Assembly (NCBI GenBank): GCA_014871385.1
Contig: CM026432.1
Span: 1,195,194 to 1,259,193, forward strand
From: Ceratodon purpureus
Taxonomy: Eukaryota; Streptophyta; Bryopsida; Pseudoditrichales; Ditrichaceae
DNA: 64,000 bases
Reading direction: 5' to 3'
Shown: positions 24,246 through 34,560 of the stretch, one piece after another
Position numbering within the stretch: the stretch's first letter is position 1
How the letters are laid out: the number at the start of each line of letters is the position of its first letter
The notes under the pieces: generated by a model
Seen by the model: the letters and a program-made list of their open reading frames with translations, nothing else
The model's database searches: none
What the model was told of the DNA's origin: nothing
Program-made: the position numbers and the translations under genes

Positions 24246-25271
24246 ATGAAGACTAGATCGCTGACAGATGCTGAGAAAAGACAAGTGGTTGGAATGCACA
24301 AAGCTGGAAGCAAATGTGTGGAGATAGCAAGAGAATTAGGTATGCCTTCTTCCACCGTTTATGGTGTTATAAAGAGTTTCCAAAAACGAGGAAGTGTGAA
24401 GTCACCAAAGCCAACGGATAGGCCTCGAAAGTTTACAGAGCGGAATATGAGACAGTTAAAACGTCTCCTTAATCAAGATCGTCGTAGACCACTCACAGAA
24501 ATTACAAATGAGATGGCACGTGTTGCAAAGGTTAGTACTCGTACTGTAAGGAAGGCTTTGCATACCCTAGGTTATAGAAGTTGTGTTGCAGTTAAAAAGC
24601 CTTTTCTCAGTAAAAAAACACATGGGAGACAGGTTAGCATTTGCTAAAGAGCATAAAAACTAGACAAAGGAGGATTGGAAGAAGGTTATTTGGACTAATG
24701 AATCATCTTTCGAAATAGGAAGGAGTTATAGACAAATTATAGTGTTGCGAAATGCTTATAAAAAATATTTAGATAAATGTCTAGTACCAACTTTCAAGTC
24801 TGGGCATACGTTGGTGATGGTTTAGGGTTCTTTTACTGGCTTTAAGAAGGCTCCTTTAGTAATCATACCTCCAGATAAGCGAAGTGGAGTTGATTTTTTG
24901 GATCTTATTTACGATGGCGCTTTAACTCCATTTTATTTTATCTATCAACCTCACAAAGACATGTTACTTGTAGAGGATGGCGCTCCGGTCGATCGCAGCA
25001 ATTTGCCAAACAAGTGGAGAGAAAAAATGGGTATAAAGAAGTTGAAGTGGCCTGCCAACTCTCCAGATCTAAATCCAATAGAGAACCTATGGAAGATTTT
25101 TAAGATGAAGTTCATAGTACATTCCAGCCACACAATGCAAAAAGATTGGTGGAACCACTTCATAGAGTATGGGAAGAGATACCCTTAAACCTCTTAGAAA
25201 CCCTTGTTGATACCATGCCTACACGTATGAAGGAAGTAATTAGTGCAGAAGGTGGTAGTACTAGATTTTGA
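24246..25271 (+). pseudogene. Tc1-like transposase, degenerate
   Basis: The N-terminus carries two helix-turn-helix segments (IARELGMPSSTVYGVIKSF and the STRTVRKALHTLGYR region) and a basic GRPR-like hook (DRPRKF). The catalytic core is recognisable: WTNESSF, where the first catalytic Asp is replaced by Asn; LVEDGAPVDRS with the second Asp; and WPANSPDLNPIENLW with the third. I count 29 residues between the last two, shorter than the 34 of classical Tc1/mariner and more like the DDE_3 transposases I associate with fungi. At least two in-frame stops (near 24663 and 24824) and two frame changes (near 24615 and 25135) break it, so it is inactive. A terminal GGSTRF end is still visible. Confidence 0.88.
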
Positions 25272-25456
25272 GTACTATATGGGAGAAAGCAAATTTTGTG
25301 TTGATTTTGGTTTTTTTTAATGTAAACAAATACTATTATTGAAATAGAATCTAAAGGCTTTCAAATGCAATTTTTTGCATTTGAATTCCATGAATTTTCA
25401 TCCTCGCATGAGCTCACCAAATTAGCTATTCAATACATTTTTCTAAAACATTTCAG

Positions 25457-25486
25457 AGAATCACGTATCTTTTATTCCGGGTACTG
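25457..25486 (-). repeat. Right terminal inverted repeat of the transposon
   Basis: Ends CCGGGTACTG just before the target TA; inverted copy of 23772-23801. Confidence 0.85.
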
Positions 25487-25488
25487 TA

Positions 25489-27580
25489 CATTTTGCATAT
25501 AAATTATTGATTGCAGAGGGCACCTCGGGTACCGTGTTAGACAGCTGTGTATTTTTGGAACTGGCAGAGTCAGAATCGGCGGTGGAGATATTTGCAGGTT
25601 CGGTGTTTGGGGCGTTTGGGCCGTTGATTGCGAATTAGATATTCAGCGGGAAAAAGGACTGTCGGTTCGGAGATATTTCGTGCATGCGGGTATTGTTGTA
25701 GAGTGGTGTGTAATTGGAGCATCTCCACGGGAGCTGGTATATCTGGCCTGTATCATTGTATATTTGATCAGGGCGAGTGTGGGGGATTTGGGCAGTGGTG
25801 ATCTTTCATAAGTCCAGGGACATGTTGCTCAAAAAAAAACGCTTGGGTGGACAGGTTCTTAGGAAATGCACTGTTTTTTGGACATGCTAAATTCATTATG
25901 GATGAGTTCTAAGAATAATTAAAATTTTTATTTTTTTATTTTTAATATAGATAAATATATAATATCGTTATCAATACAACATCGTTATCTGTATGCCATA
26001 CATGACGTGTGAATATAAGCACAATAAATTCATGCTGCTAAAACATAAGCTAGATAGTAATTTTGAAATATTCGATTTACTTATGTTTAATAATCTAACA
26101 ACTAAAAATTATTGAATATTTTTTATATGACTTCAAATATAATAGTTAATGGTAAACTTGTCAATTAAATTACAACAACACGCATGGCTATCACAGTATT
26201 CAATTGATTCAGTTTGATTCAATTTGATTTAATTGGAAGTATTCATTTCATGGACATTGAATTTCTATATTTTTCAAATTATGTAATTCATTGATGATTT
26301 TGGTTTCATGGTTCTGAAAGATTTTGTACAATAGCCTTACTAGGACCACATCTTTTAATTTTTAATTTTTAATTTTTTTAAATGGTTGATTATTAGTTAT
26401 TTAAACAACTACTTGCTTGGAGGAATAAGAATACTTCACTTTCATTGAAGCTGTCAAATGGTGTACACGGTACAAACAAAAGTTCCAACAAATATTCCAC
26501 AATTAAATAACATCTAGAGAAGTTTCTACAGCACAACTTTCTGTTCCTTCATTTTCGTCCAAGCAAGAAATGTAAATAATTTGCAACAAGGCCTTCACCA
26601 TTGACTAGGTCCAGTTCTGTTCCATAAAAGCTGTGCGCAAGCAGAGAGCCCATGTCTATGTGCAGAATCGTAGACGTGGCCGAAGTGGAGATGCTCCTTC
26701 AAGAATGAAAATCTGTAAACTACGATTACAGACTAAACAACGTGATGAATTTGCATATGTTTTTCATAAAGCTAGCATATGATTGTGGTGCAGTAGCTCG
26801 TAGTTGCATCTACAAGTAGATCCCAAGCATGTGTTCTCTGATGAACCAGACAAGTTACAATAACAACAAATGATAAATTTGGGATAAGTATGGGCCGCTC
26901 CTCGAAGGCTGGTTATCTTTGCAGCACATTCTATCTAGTACTTTTGAGCCAATTCTCAGAGACTGTCAATTGCTATAAACTCCTGGGTTAATGGGTGACA
27001 TGTGGTTGTGGACTCAATTCCACAAAGCTGATCATCACAACCAAAATTCATTGCATAATTCTAAATCAAAGAAGGGCAACTCAGCAACACAAAGAACCAG
27101 ATGCACTGACGTTGCCAATTCCAACGTCAAATTATGAACATGAAACCCAAACACTTCTTCATCGCTCTACACAGTATAAAGAGGATTCTTTACGAATGCC
27201 AAAGAGTGCCTGACATTGTCAACGGAATTTTTTTCATAACCACACTTGTATTAAGTTTTCAGTAGCCCAACAATTGGCAGCTTCACTATCAAATGTACAT
27301 GAGCTGATTATTAGCATTTGCATTCATCCAGTTATATGAACAATTTAAACAGATGCGGTTTCCAAGACATGGTGTACTTGCACGTTCAGCGATCTACTTC
27401 TCGTGTCCTAGTCTCTTTCCAAGATCTCCATACCATAGTTTGCAGTAAGAGACGGATATATTCTATAAAAACTACAAAACAGAAACTAAAAGGAGCACCA
27501 CCTCCATCTAACCTATGATGTGTCATATCGAAGCCCAATGTTAGGGGAAAAGAAACAATGAGGTACATCGCAGACATGGG
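25489..27580. other. Intergenic
   Basis: A GC-richer 450 bases (25.5-25.9 kb) is followed by AT-rich DNA to about 26.5 kb, then by the probable 3' flank of the Sec61-beta gene. No gene is supported. GGAGCATCTCCAC (25716-25728) and its inverse (26685-26697) form a 13-bp perfect inverted pair, but without target duplications. Confidence 0.45.
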
Positions 27581-28309
27581 CTAAGCCCTGGTTTGGATAT
27601 AGTTGTAAAGCACCCCGACCACATGGAAACTGGTTACCAGACCAATGAAGCAGACGATCATAACAAGCACAACAATCGGGATGATCTTCGAACCAGGTGC
27701 ATCATCGGTGTGGAGTTTGGGAGGAGCTGGGACTGGCGACTGTGTTATGGCGGAGCGCGCAGGCTGCCAGGAATGCGCATGGTCTGCTGGTTTGGTTTGT
27801 TTTGATGCGGATTCGGAAGGACGTTGCTCGGGCATGGCCAGTTTTTCCTTTTTATCAGGCTGGGCTTTCGTCACGTCTTCTACATTTTGTCTGCGTCATA
27901 TTGCATACATGTAAGATTGATTTCCTCTCGGACTGTGGACTTGATGTGAAGGACCTGTGGTGCTTGAGTCTTTGACTAGCAAATCAGTTCAAGGTAAGTA
28001 AGATTGGGATTTCATGAATATTTAATAATTTCTATGCATGTAGGTAGGACGACCAACTTTGGAAATGTAAAAAACGAAACAAGCGTCCTAGCAGCTTGGC
28101 CAATATTTCACCTAATATGTAGTTACATTCTTGAAAGAGATAGTCAGGTAGCTTGAAAAATAATGTCCTGAAATTAGGTGATAAATATACCTGTTCAACG
28201 CTGCACCACCTGTTCTCTTCGGCGGCGCTCCAGAACTAGAGGCTGCTCTGGGTCTCCTCCGCTCCGACGACCCCGACGTCCGCTCCAGTTTCTGCGACCC
28301 CCGAGCCAT
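27581..28309 (-). CDS. Sec61-beta, two-exon copy (142 aa)
   Basis: Two exons, 28309-28191 and 27890-27581, joined at a phase-2 GT-AG intron, encode 142 aa. The C-terminal end is diagnostic for the small tail-anchored subunit of the ER Sec61 translocon: LHTDDAPGSKIIPIVVLVM just before and into the single membrane span, then FIGLVTSFHVVGVLYNY. The N-terminus is basic and Ser-rich (SERRRPRAASSSGAPPKRTG), as usual. The protein is longer than the usual 80-110 aa of plant Sec61-beta because of a hydrophilic, Gln/Pro/Lys-rich insert of about 60 residues (residues 40-95) ahead of the span. Gly-to-Val in the LHVxGK region is unusual. A second, very different copy lies at 61792-62115. Confidence 0.85.
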
Positions 28310-29158
28310 CGCTACTCTATTCGATTCCAAACTGAAAAACCAAACCGTCAAGAACCAATCAATTACTTCAACTCCTAAAGACGAATTCAAATTCTGTAAT
28401 AACAATCCCGCTCCAGATTCGATCCTGCTAATCGTTCCGAACCCCAACAAAAGCTATTATCTGGCTCGAGGATCTCAAAAGTGGACTAAAAGAAGCGCGA
28501 CAAAAGCTGGATTGAAGAGCAAGAGGTGGAGGTGATTAAGAAGGAGGACGCAATTGGAGAGGAGCTACCAGGAGAGACGGAAATGCGTGAAGAGACGGAG
28601 CGATGGCGTGAGGGTTTGCGGAGAGCACCAGTGCTGACAAGTTCCGGATTCCAATCACACATGCGTCCTGCTAGACCTGGGTCTGATTGTGGGCCCTCCT
28701 CCCATTCCACTGTAGGCGCGTCGGCAAGTCGTTCGGCAGGGTACTTGGAGCCCCAGGGTCTTCGATCATCAGTAGATTGAAGAGCTGGGTCAATCGCGCC
28801 AAAGTGTGTAGAACAAACCGAGGAGGATTAAGGTTACGTCGAGAAACTTGACTATAAACAGAGAGATTTCCCCCTCACTTCTTTAGCCGAGACATGACAG
28901 TAGCCGGTTCCTCGATGAATTCATGGTAGTCAGAATGTCAAGAGTTGCCACTCAAATGCATGCAGGTCTTCGATTTTAAGAGCTGATCTAAGCGCGCCAT
29001 CGCCATGTAGTTGCCTCGTGAAGTGGGGTGCTCTAGATAGAAACTAAGATCGAGACTGCAGGGAAGACGCGCGACCAGGTGCTTGATTGAACAAATTTGC
29101 CTCCACATATACTGAGGTAATTTGTGTTTTTCAGACATTCCTTAGCTTGTTCCTCATG
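28310..29158. other. Upstream region of Sec61-beta and flank
   Basis: GC-moderate DNA with a purine-rich leader near 28.5-28.6 kb. Open frames on both strands look like chance. Nothing else is supported. Confidence 0.4.
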
Positions 29159-29476
29159 TCATGCTCGCTGCTTTTTGTGGTTAGCTTCTATGGTCTGCTC
29201 AATGATGTTAAGAATGTGCTGACCAAATCTTACGGATGCTTGCAGCACGATGATGTTAATGAGAATCCGTTGCCAGAGTTTCCATTCCTTGCCTTCAAGG
29301 TGACACTGTCGGGAATACCTGCAGCGACGAGTTTGTATTCTAATGGCAACGAATTTCATGCATGGAGTGGAGGTGCCGGAGTCAGATAGTCTAACATCTG
29401 CTTCCACGCATTTGTCGAGATCCTTCAATTCTAGTTCCGCATCGAAAATGCCTCTGGTTGCACTTGAAGATGTCAT
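29159..29476 (-). CDS. Hypothetical protein (105 aa)
   Basis: An ATG-started frame opens MTSSSATRGIFDAELELKDL and ends ANHKKQRA. Codon use is balanced and the N-terminal half is acidic and hydrophilic; the C-terminal half holds a mildly hydrophobic segment (LWQRILINIIVLQASVRF). No family is recognised. It may be a small gene, a terminal exon of a minus-strand gene whose other pieces lie at 29.8-31.6 kb, or chance. Confidence 0.3.
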   Translation of the reverse strand: MTSSSATRGIFDAELELKDLDKCVEADVRLSDSGTSTPCMKFVAIRIQTRRCRYSRQCHLEGKEWKLWQRILINIIVLQASVRFGQHILNIIEQTIEANHKKQRA

Positions 29477-29845
29477 CGTATTGACCTTAGGGAAGTGATT
29501 CTACTGAAGCTGGGAGTTGACGGATTGAGTGGACATGATATTAGGAAAATGCCATGGGTGTAAAATATTGGAACACAGAATATAGCACGCTGTAAATTTT
29601 GTGTACTGCACTTTAAATTTGGAAATTGGAGCCAAAGTGAACCACAGCAAGGAAAAGAAAAAATGTTGAACTTGCACCAAAACCACATCTCTGTAGATAC
29701 TAAATGGAGCACAATCTACTCAGTCTTGCTACCTATTATCGTCCCTCACACGCTCTGACTCGTGCCAGGGGTAAAATGTTCATCTGCTGAAGAATGGGAG
29801 CACAACAGTCTGTATTTAGAATCACCATCAGTCCGTGGGTTTTTC

Positions 29846-30040
29846 TTAAACCGCCTTCAAATTTGCAAACTTGGCATTAGAATGCACCTTAAGCTCTTGA
29901 ATCTCACTCCTTATGTCTTTTAGGAGCGTTTCGTGAGTCATCTGAATTTTAGAAACCCCTTTGATCTTGAATTCCAGACCTTGGATCTTGCACTCGAGGC
30001 CATCAATGTGCTGGTTGGTGCCTTCGATTTTCGACTCGAG
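29846..30040 (-). other. Coiled-coil-like open frame, relic or exon
   Basis: Sixty-four codons read on the minus strand, beginning LESKIEGTNQHIDGLECKIQ and ending NAKFANLKAV then a stop. The spacing of I/L residues suits a coiled coil, and the codon choice looks like real coding sequence. An in-frame stop lies just upstream at 30044-30046; a CTCGAG junction could serve as a splice acceptor. I interpret this as the last exon, or the remains of one, of an unrecognised gene. Confidence 0.3.
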
Positions 30041-30159
30041 TGATTAACAGTTGTTGAAAAAACACCCCTACTGATGCATATAGAAATGAATTTCAACCAA
30101 CCCTTGTAGCATGTCTGTACAGTAAGAACCAAAAATATCAGTCATAAGCTCGTGAAAAC

Positions 30160-31180
30160 GGAACCAGCTGTGAGGGGACATTCAAAATCCATGAGCCTTC
30201 TGCACAGACCCCTAATCTTCATTGGTTACCATACTTGGCGTCACATCCAACGCCAACTGGAATCGAAACAGTTGTCACATTATTTCATAGTTGAAACCAG
30301 TCACCGAAATCTGAACAAAATCTAAGCAGGAAGTGACGTCTATAAGGCCATCAGAATATCTGAAGGTGCTAAAACCTGCCCCATCGACATGATTTTGCTC
30401 GCTCCACGTTTCTGAAATTTACTCTTTGATCATACTATCGAGTCACTAATATCCTAGAAACGTGTATAACGTAGGAGGTCTATTTATCGAGAGGTGAAAT
30501 TTGGTGACGAGGTGACGGCATTGAAGTTGCTTGCCTAAGAGTGAAAGACCATGAGGCTTAGTAAAAAAATTCTGACAGCAGTCCTTTCTACAGAGGTACA
30601 ATTGACTATGAAGCTAAAATCAAAACACATACAGTATGACCGATTGATTAAGTGCTACGGACTGAAGAGAGGAGGAAACAGCATGTACGCCCTGAGAAAA
30701 ATAAACAGAGGAAACAACATATACGCCCTGAGAAAATTGGAGCATGTATGATGCAATCAACGCTATTAGAATACGTCAAAGTCCCACGATTACGATTCTG
30801 GATCTGTTAATACAGTGAGGGATTACTGAATAATAGTGTAGTGTAGCTCGATTGTGACACCAAGCATGATGATCTGAGATCCTTTTTACAAACTTAGCAG
30901 GAATGTCAGAGGCAAGTATTAAGTTTAATTGTCAGAATTGTAGAGCTAAAGTAAAATCTCATTATCTTTTGATTGAAGACGACAAGAGATAGTCGAGGCC
31001 ATCTCAAAACTGATCAAACGTCCAAGTATTCGAATCTCTACTCACTTCCAATTAATTAGTACTAGGTCTCAAAATGTTGAACACATGCATGCATGAGTAA
31101 AGAAACCAGCTGACAATCACAATCCATGAGCCTTCTCTGTGATCCAATTTTGTAAACGATCGTTGAAATTCCTTGTTACC
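30160..31180. repeat. Pair of diverged direct repeats about 945 bp apart
   Basis: The blocks at about 30160-30235 and 31105-31180 share AACCAGCTG, AATCCATGAGCCTTCT and TTGGTTACC/TTGTTACC in the same order. On the minus strand the second copy is open as NFNDRLQNWITEKAHGL followed by a stop, preceded by GEVDSNAAADLASNVVSATD; the first copy is not open. This looks like a duplicated terminal exon, one copy decayed. Confidence 0.45.
30672..30743. repeat. Two tandem 36-bp units
   Basis: GAGGAAACAGCATGTACGCC (30672) and GAGGAAACAACATATACGCC (30708) begin two adjacent 36-base units, both continuing into CTGAGAAAA. On the plus strand they lie in a 66-codon frame (30551-30751) as a 12-residue repeat around YALRK; the frame is not otherwise convincing. 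Confidence 0.6.
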
Positions 31181-31280
31181 TCCATTGTGACCACCTTTCT
31201 GGCAAAGTCTGTTGCAGATACCACATTGCTGGCGAGGTCTGCAGCGGCATTAGAATCTACTTCACCACCTGTGACAACAC

Positions 31281-31662
31281 TGCAGTATGGCCGGAACGGA
31301 ACAAGAGGGAAAACCTGTCACAATGTGCATACGGCTTTCATGAGTCTGGCTAGCCATCTCAAAAATTAGAAAGACAAATCAGAAATCAGAAGAACAATTT
31401 GAGACTAAAACTATGAACACTAATACCACCAAGAATCATGCAAGAATCAAGAACCATGCAGGGTCTTAGTTAGAAAAGCAGCAGTGTAGTATGGCCGCAA
31501 CGGATCGAAACGTGATGTTAGGGAAAACCTGTTGCATTGTGCGCACAGCTTTCACGAGTCTAGCCATCTGAAAACTTCGAAAAGCGGTGCAAGATTGAGA
31601 AGAGCAGAGAATAAAACGTGAACACAAGTATCGCCGAGAATCAAAAATGATCAAGAACCATG
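31281..31662. repeat. Tandem duplication of about 200 bp
   Basis: Blocks 31281-31460 and 31484-31662 share GTATGGCCG.AACGGA, GGGAAAACCTGT, a GCTTTCA.GAGTCT segment and CAAGAACCATGCA in order, at an offset of about 203 bases. On the minus strand the 31.6-kb copy begins ATGGCTAGACTCGTG and reads MARLVKAVRTMQQVF; the other copy is interrupted. Possibly duplicated first exons of an unrecognised gene. Confidence 0.55.
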
Positions 31663-32518
31663 CATGTCAACCTCTCGTTAATTAGAAACTAGGGTTTACT
31701 AGTAATGCTCCCGATGTCGTCGCCCTAGAAACAATTTTCTTGTACGGTTTTGAACTCACTTATTGATATTTATTCACCAAAAATGATAATAAAGAATCAC
31801 TTCACATCTATTCTTAACTACTAAAAATTCTTAATGCAAAATTGCCTAAATTACCAAAAATGACTTTCTACTAAATTAGGTCATAAAAGTAACCAACGTG
31901 CGCTTGCCTTCTTTGTCCACTTGCTGCGAGTCTGCGACATGCGAAGAATTATGTACGCTTCTAAAAGATTTATATGGAGCTGGCATGGTGGCTGGTCCAC
32001 TTTTGGAAATGAGTGGATAATTTGTTTTTATTTTATGAATCTTTGCCTTCACAATTCATGAAGTACTTGGTATTCTCTACGGATACAATGTAAACATGCT
32101 TTCATAGAAGTTGGGATTTCTTTACATTCATTTATGATAATGAAATAATTTGTGATTTGTAGTTTTTTAGGGACCTAAGTATTTAACCAAATTTTATTTG
32201 TTTCCAACTAAGTAGTTGTTCTTTTAACCCTTAAAGGCTCAAGGGATTTAAAGTACTCTAGAAGATGGTTTGGAACTGTCCTAGCAAGAGATCCACTTTA
32301 AAAATTGACTATTGTTCCACATGTTTGGAATTGGCGTAGCAATTGTTATACATTTGAAATCGTATGTATCATGCGGATAAAACATATTGTTGAAATTGAC
32401 GTGAGATTTATTTGGTGCTTCTACAATATTCTCGGCGTGACATATGGCATTTTGGTGCTTATGATTATAGCTCTTAGGATTTAGATGTAGCTAGTCTAAG
32501 GATTTACTATATAATGTG

Positions 32519-32726
32519 GCGATACGAGGTCATCCTAAGGCGACCGGGGATCGCTCCAAGGGGATCAACGGTTGCCCTAAGGGAACCGGGGTTGCCGTAA
32601 AGCGACAAGGGGTCGTCCTAAGAGGACCAGAGGGGGCCCCAAGGATACCGAGGGTGGGTCTAAGGGGATCGGGGATGGTCCGAAGGCGACGGGGGTCGCC
32701 GTATGGCAACATGGGGTCCCCCTTTG
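32519..32726. repeat. GC-rich array of ten 20-21 bp hairpin units
   Basis: Ten head-to-tail units start at 32519, 32540, 32561, 32582, 32602, 32623, 32644, 32665, 32686 and 32706. All are 21 bases except two of 20. The consensus is about GCGACCGGGGTCGCCCTAAG. Most units can fold on themselves; the clearest are GCGAC-GGGG-GTCGC in unit 9 and GCGAC..ATCGC in unit 2. Each unit ends in a CTAAG-like spacer. The array is sharply GC-rich inside very AT-rich DNA. Units differ at many positions, so it is not a fresh expansion. Confidence 0.85.
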
Positions 32727-33713
32727 GAATTTTTACAATAATAACTAATGTATTTATTTTTATTTTATTTTATCAAGATATAATATATGTATTATTAATG
32801 TCAAAATATTTATGTCATAATTGTTATCATGTAAAATTAATATAGTTAATTTTAATGTTAAATAAAAAAAATTGATTAACCCATACGCAATGGTTACAAT
32901 TTAGTGTTCAAACATATGATGGAAATCAAAAATTGCTATTGTACATTGACTTCTTGGGAGTCAAAAATAATTTATGTTTCCTGAGAGAGTGAGCACTCTT
33001 AGGTATTTTTTCAAATGTCCTCAAACATCAACATGGCCCTTCCTAAACCAAGTTTCTATTACTTGTTCATGCCCATTCATCTCCAAAGTTTTGTTTTTGG
33101 TTGCCCAACCATTCACCATCCACTAGAGTTTTAACACACTTTCGATTTATACATTCATCATCAATTGATTGATGATAGTTAAGAAACATTGAAAATACAT
33201 TCAATGTGTACCTTACATCAACTTCTACCATCCAAAATTGGGTGGTCAAAGATATATGATCTTGGTGAATACATTCACTTTTTCAAATTTAACAACTCAA
33301 TTGCATGAGCAAGTGAACCAACTTTAAGATCTCATGGTTGGAACTTTGAAATCTTAAAACAATTTATCAATCTCTTCAATTTTCAACAGCAAGGTTTTAG
33401 AGGCTTTTAAGTGAAATAAAATAGTTGAGTTTTGCAAACCTCTTTGTTTTCTAATCATTTGGAATATAAGAACACTTAAAGTATCTCCACCTATACAATG
33501 TAATAAATGGATTAAAGTAAGTTCTTCTAAGTGAGCGGCTATGAAAAGTTTCAAGATCCAACCTTGCATAAGAGGATAATCATTGTACTTTCTCAAATTT
33601 GCAAAAAGGTAATCAGCAAGTGCAAAATAAACTATTAGAAAAATAAACAAGTTATAAGACAAGTAAGCTCTTTCATACTTATTTGCAACTATAGTGAACA
33701 ACTTTAACCCCTA

Positions 33714-34560
33714 AAGGACAATAGTCCTAGAATGAGCTTTTTTGAAACTTGGGCATGTACCTACGGTGCAATTTGAATCGTGATTTTCTGAAATTTTAAA
33801 TGGAGGTGTGCCATTCCGAGAGCTCCGTGTGCATATTTTTATTTTTCAATTCCAGCATCGGGATCAAAAGTTATGAAGGTTTAACTGTCAAAAGCTGCTC
33901 GTTGGGCAGCTGCTGAAATTTTCTAAACCACTGTGAATGCAGCAAATTCTGCCCAAAACTGCCCAAATCTGCCCAAATCTGCCCAAAGATGAAACTCTGA
34001 AATTCCACCAAAAATTGAGATTTTGATATTTTTCAAAAATAAAAATTTCAATTTATAGAAAAGGCAGTAGAGCATGTTTCCACTGTTTGGATTCTCAATC
34101 CAAGAATTTTTCATATGCTATTTTATTGTCAAAAAACGGCCTTTGTATGTGAATTTCAGCATACCCCCTAGCGGAAAATGATTTTTTTGGAAACCTTCCA
34201 CAACTTTTTTAAATATGATATTTTTTGGGTATGTACCTAACTCAATTAGGAACAATAATATGGAGAGATTCATTCCATATCTACTTTAAAAAATGGTTTT
34301 TTGGGCCTTCAAAACTCTGCTGTCCCCTTTCTTCGCAGGGAAAAAAAACTTGTTTTTCTACTTTGAACGTTATGATCTTGCAATGGGTGAGGAATAAGTG
34401 TGTGAGATTTGGTGGACATGTAGACATAGAAGTTAGCTACAAGATCTTACGATTAGATGTAGTAGAAAAGACCCCAAGTTTGCAAGATCCACCTTGCTTT
34501 GAAGAGGGGCTGTTTTGAGGCAGTTTTGATGAAAAATACCCTCAGAACTTTAGGGGTTAA
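33714..34560. mobile_element. Candidate inverted-repeat element, TTAACCCC family, copy 2
   Basis: The left end TTAACCCCTAAAG (33714-33726) is the exact inverse of the right end CTTTAGGGGTTAA (34548-34560). The same ends occur at 8923-9685. The interior (~850 bp) has no coding capacity. The boundaries are tentative since no target duplication is clear. Confidence 0.4.

Larger units (their letters stand above)
23772..25486 (+). mobile_element. Tc1/mariner-superfamily DNA transposon, decayed
   Basis: The element is 1715 bp long, bounded by TA target duplications (23770-23771 and 25487-25488). Its ends are terminal inverted repeats starting CAGTACCCGG. The left repeat (about 23772-23801) and the right one (about 25457-25486, inverted) match at nearly all of the first 27 positions, differing by one A/T. 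The single gene inside is a DDE transposase on the plus strand, now broken (separate entry). The ends are much better kept than the gene, so a related transposase may have mobilised it, or the insertion is fairly recent. It sits about 435 bases upstream of the WDR91-like gene. Confidence 0.9.

Noticed and set aside
25716-26697. 13-bp perfect inverted pair GGAGCATCTCCAC as ends of a ~980-bp element
   Set aside because: No target duplication, no transposon content, and a pair of this length within 1 kb is expected about once by chance in a window this size.
29087-29389. 100-codon plus-strand frame with a hydrophobic stretch
   Set aside because: It is antisense to the better coding-like minus frame at 29159-29476 and shows no family motif.
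33950-33986. CTGCCCAAAT tandem words as a functional site
   Set aside because: A short, simple expansion without context.
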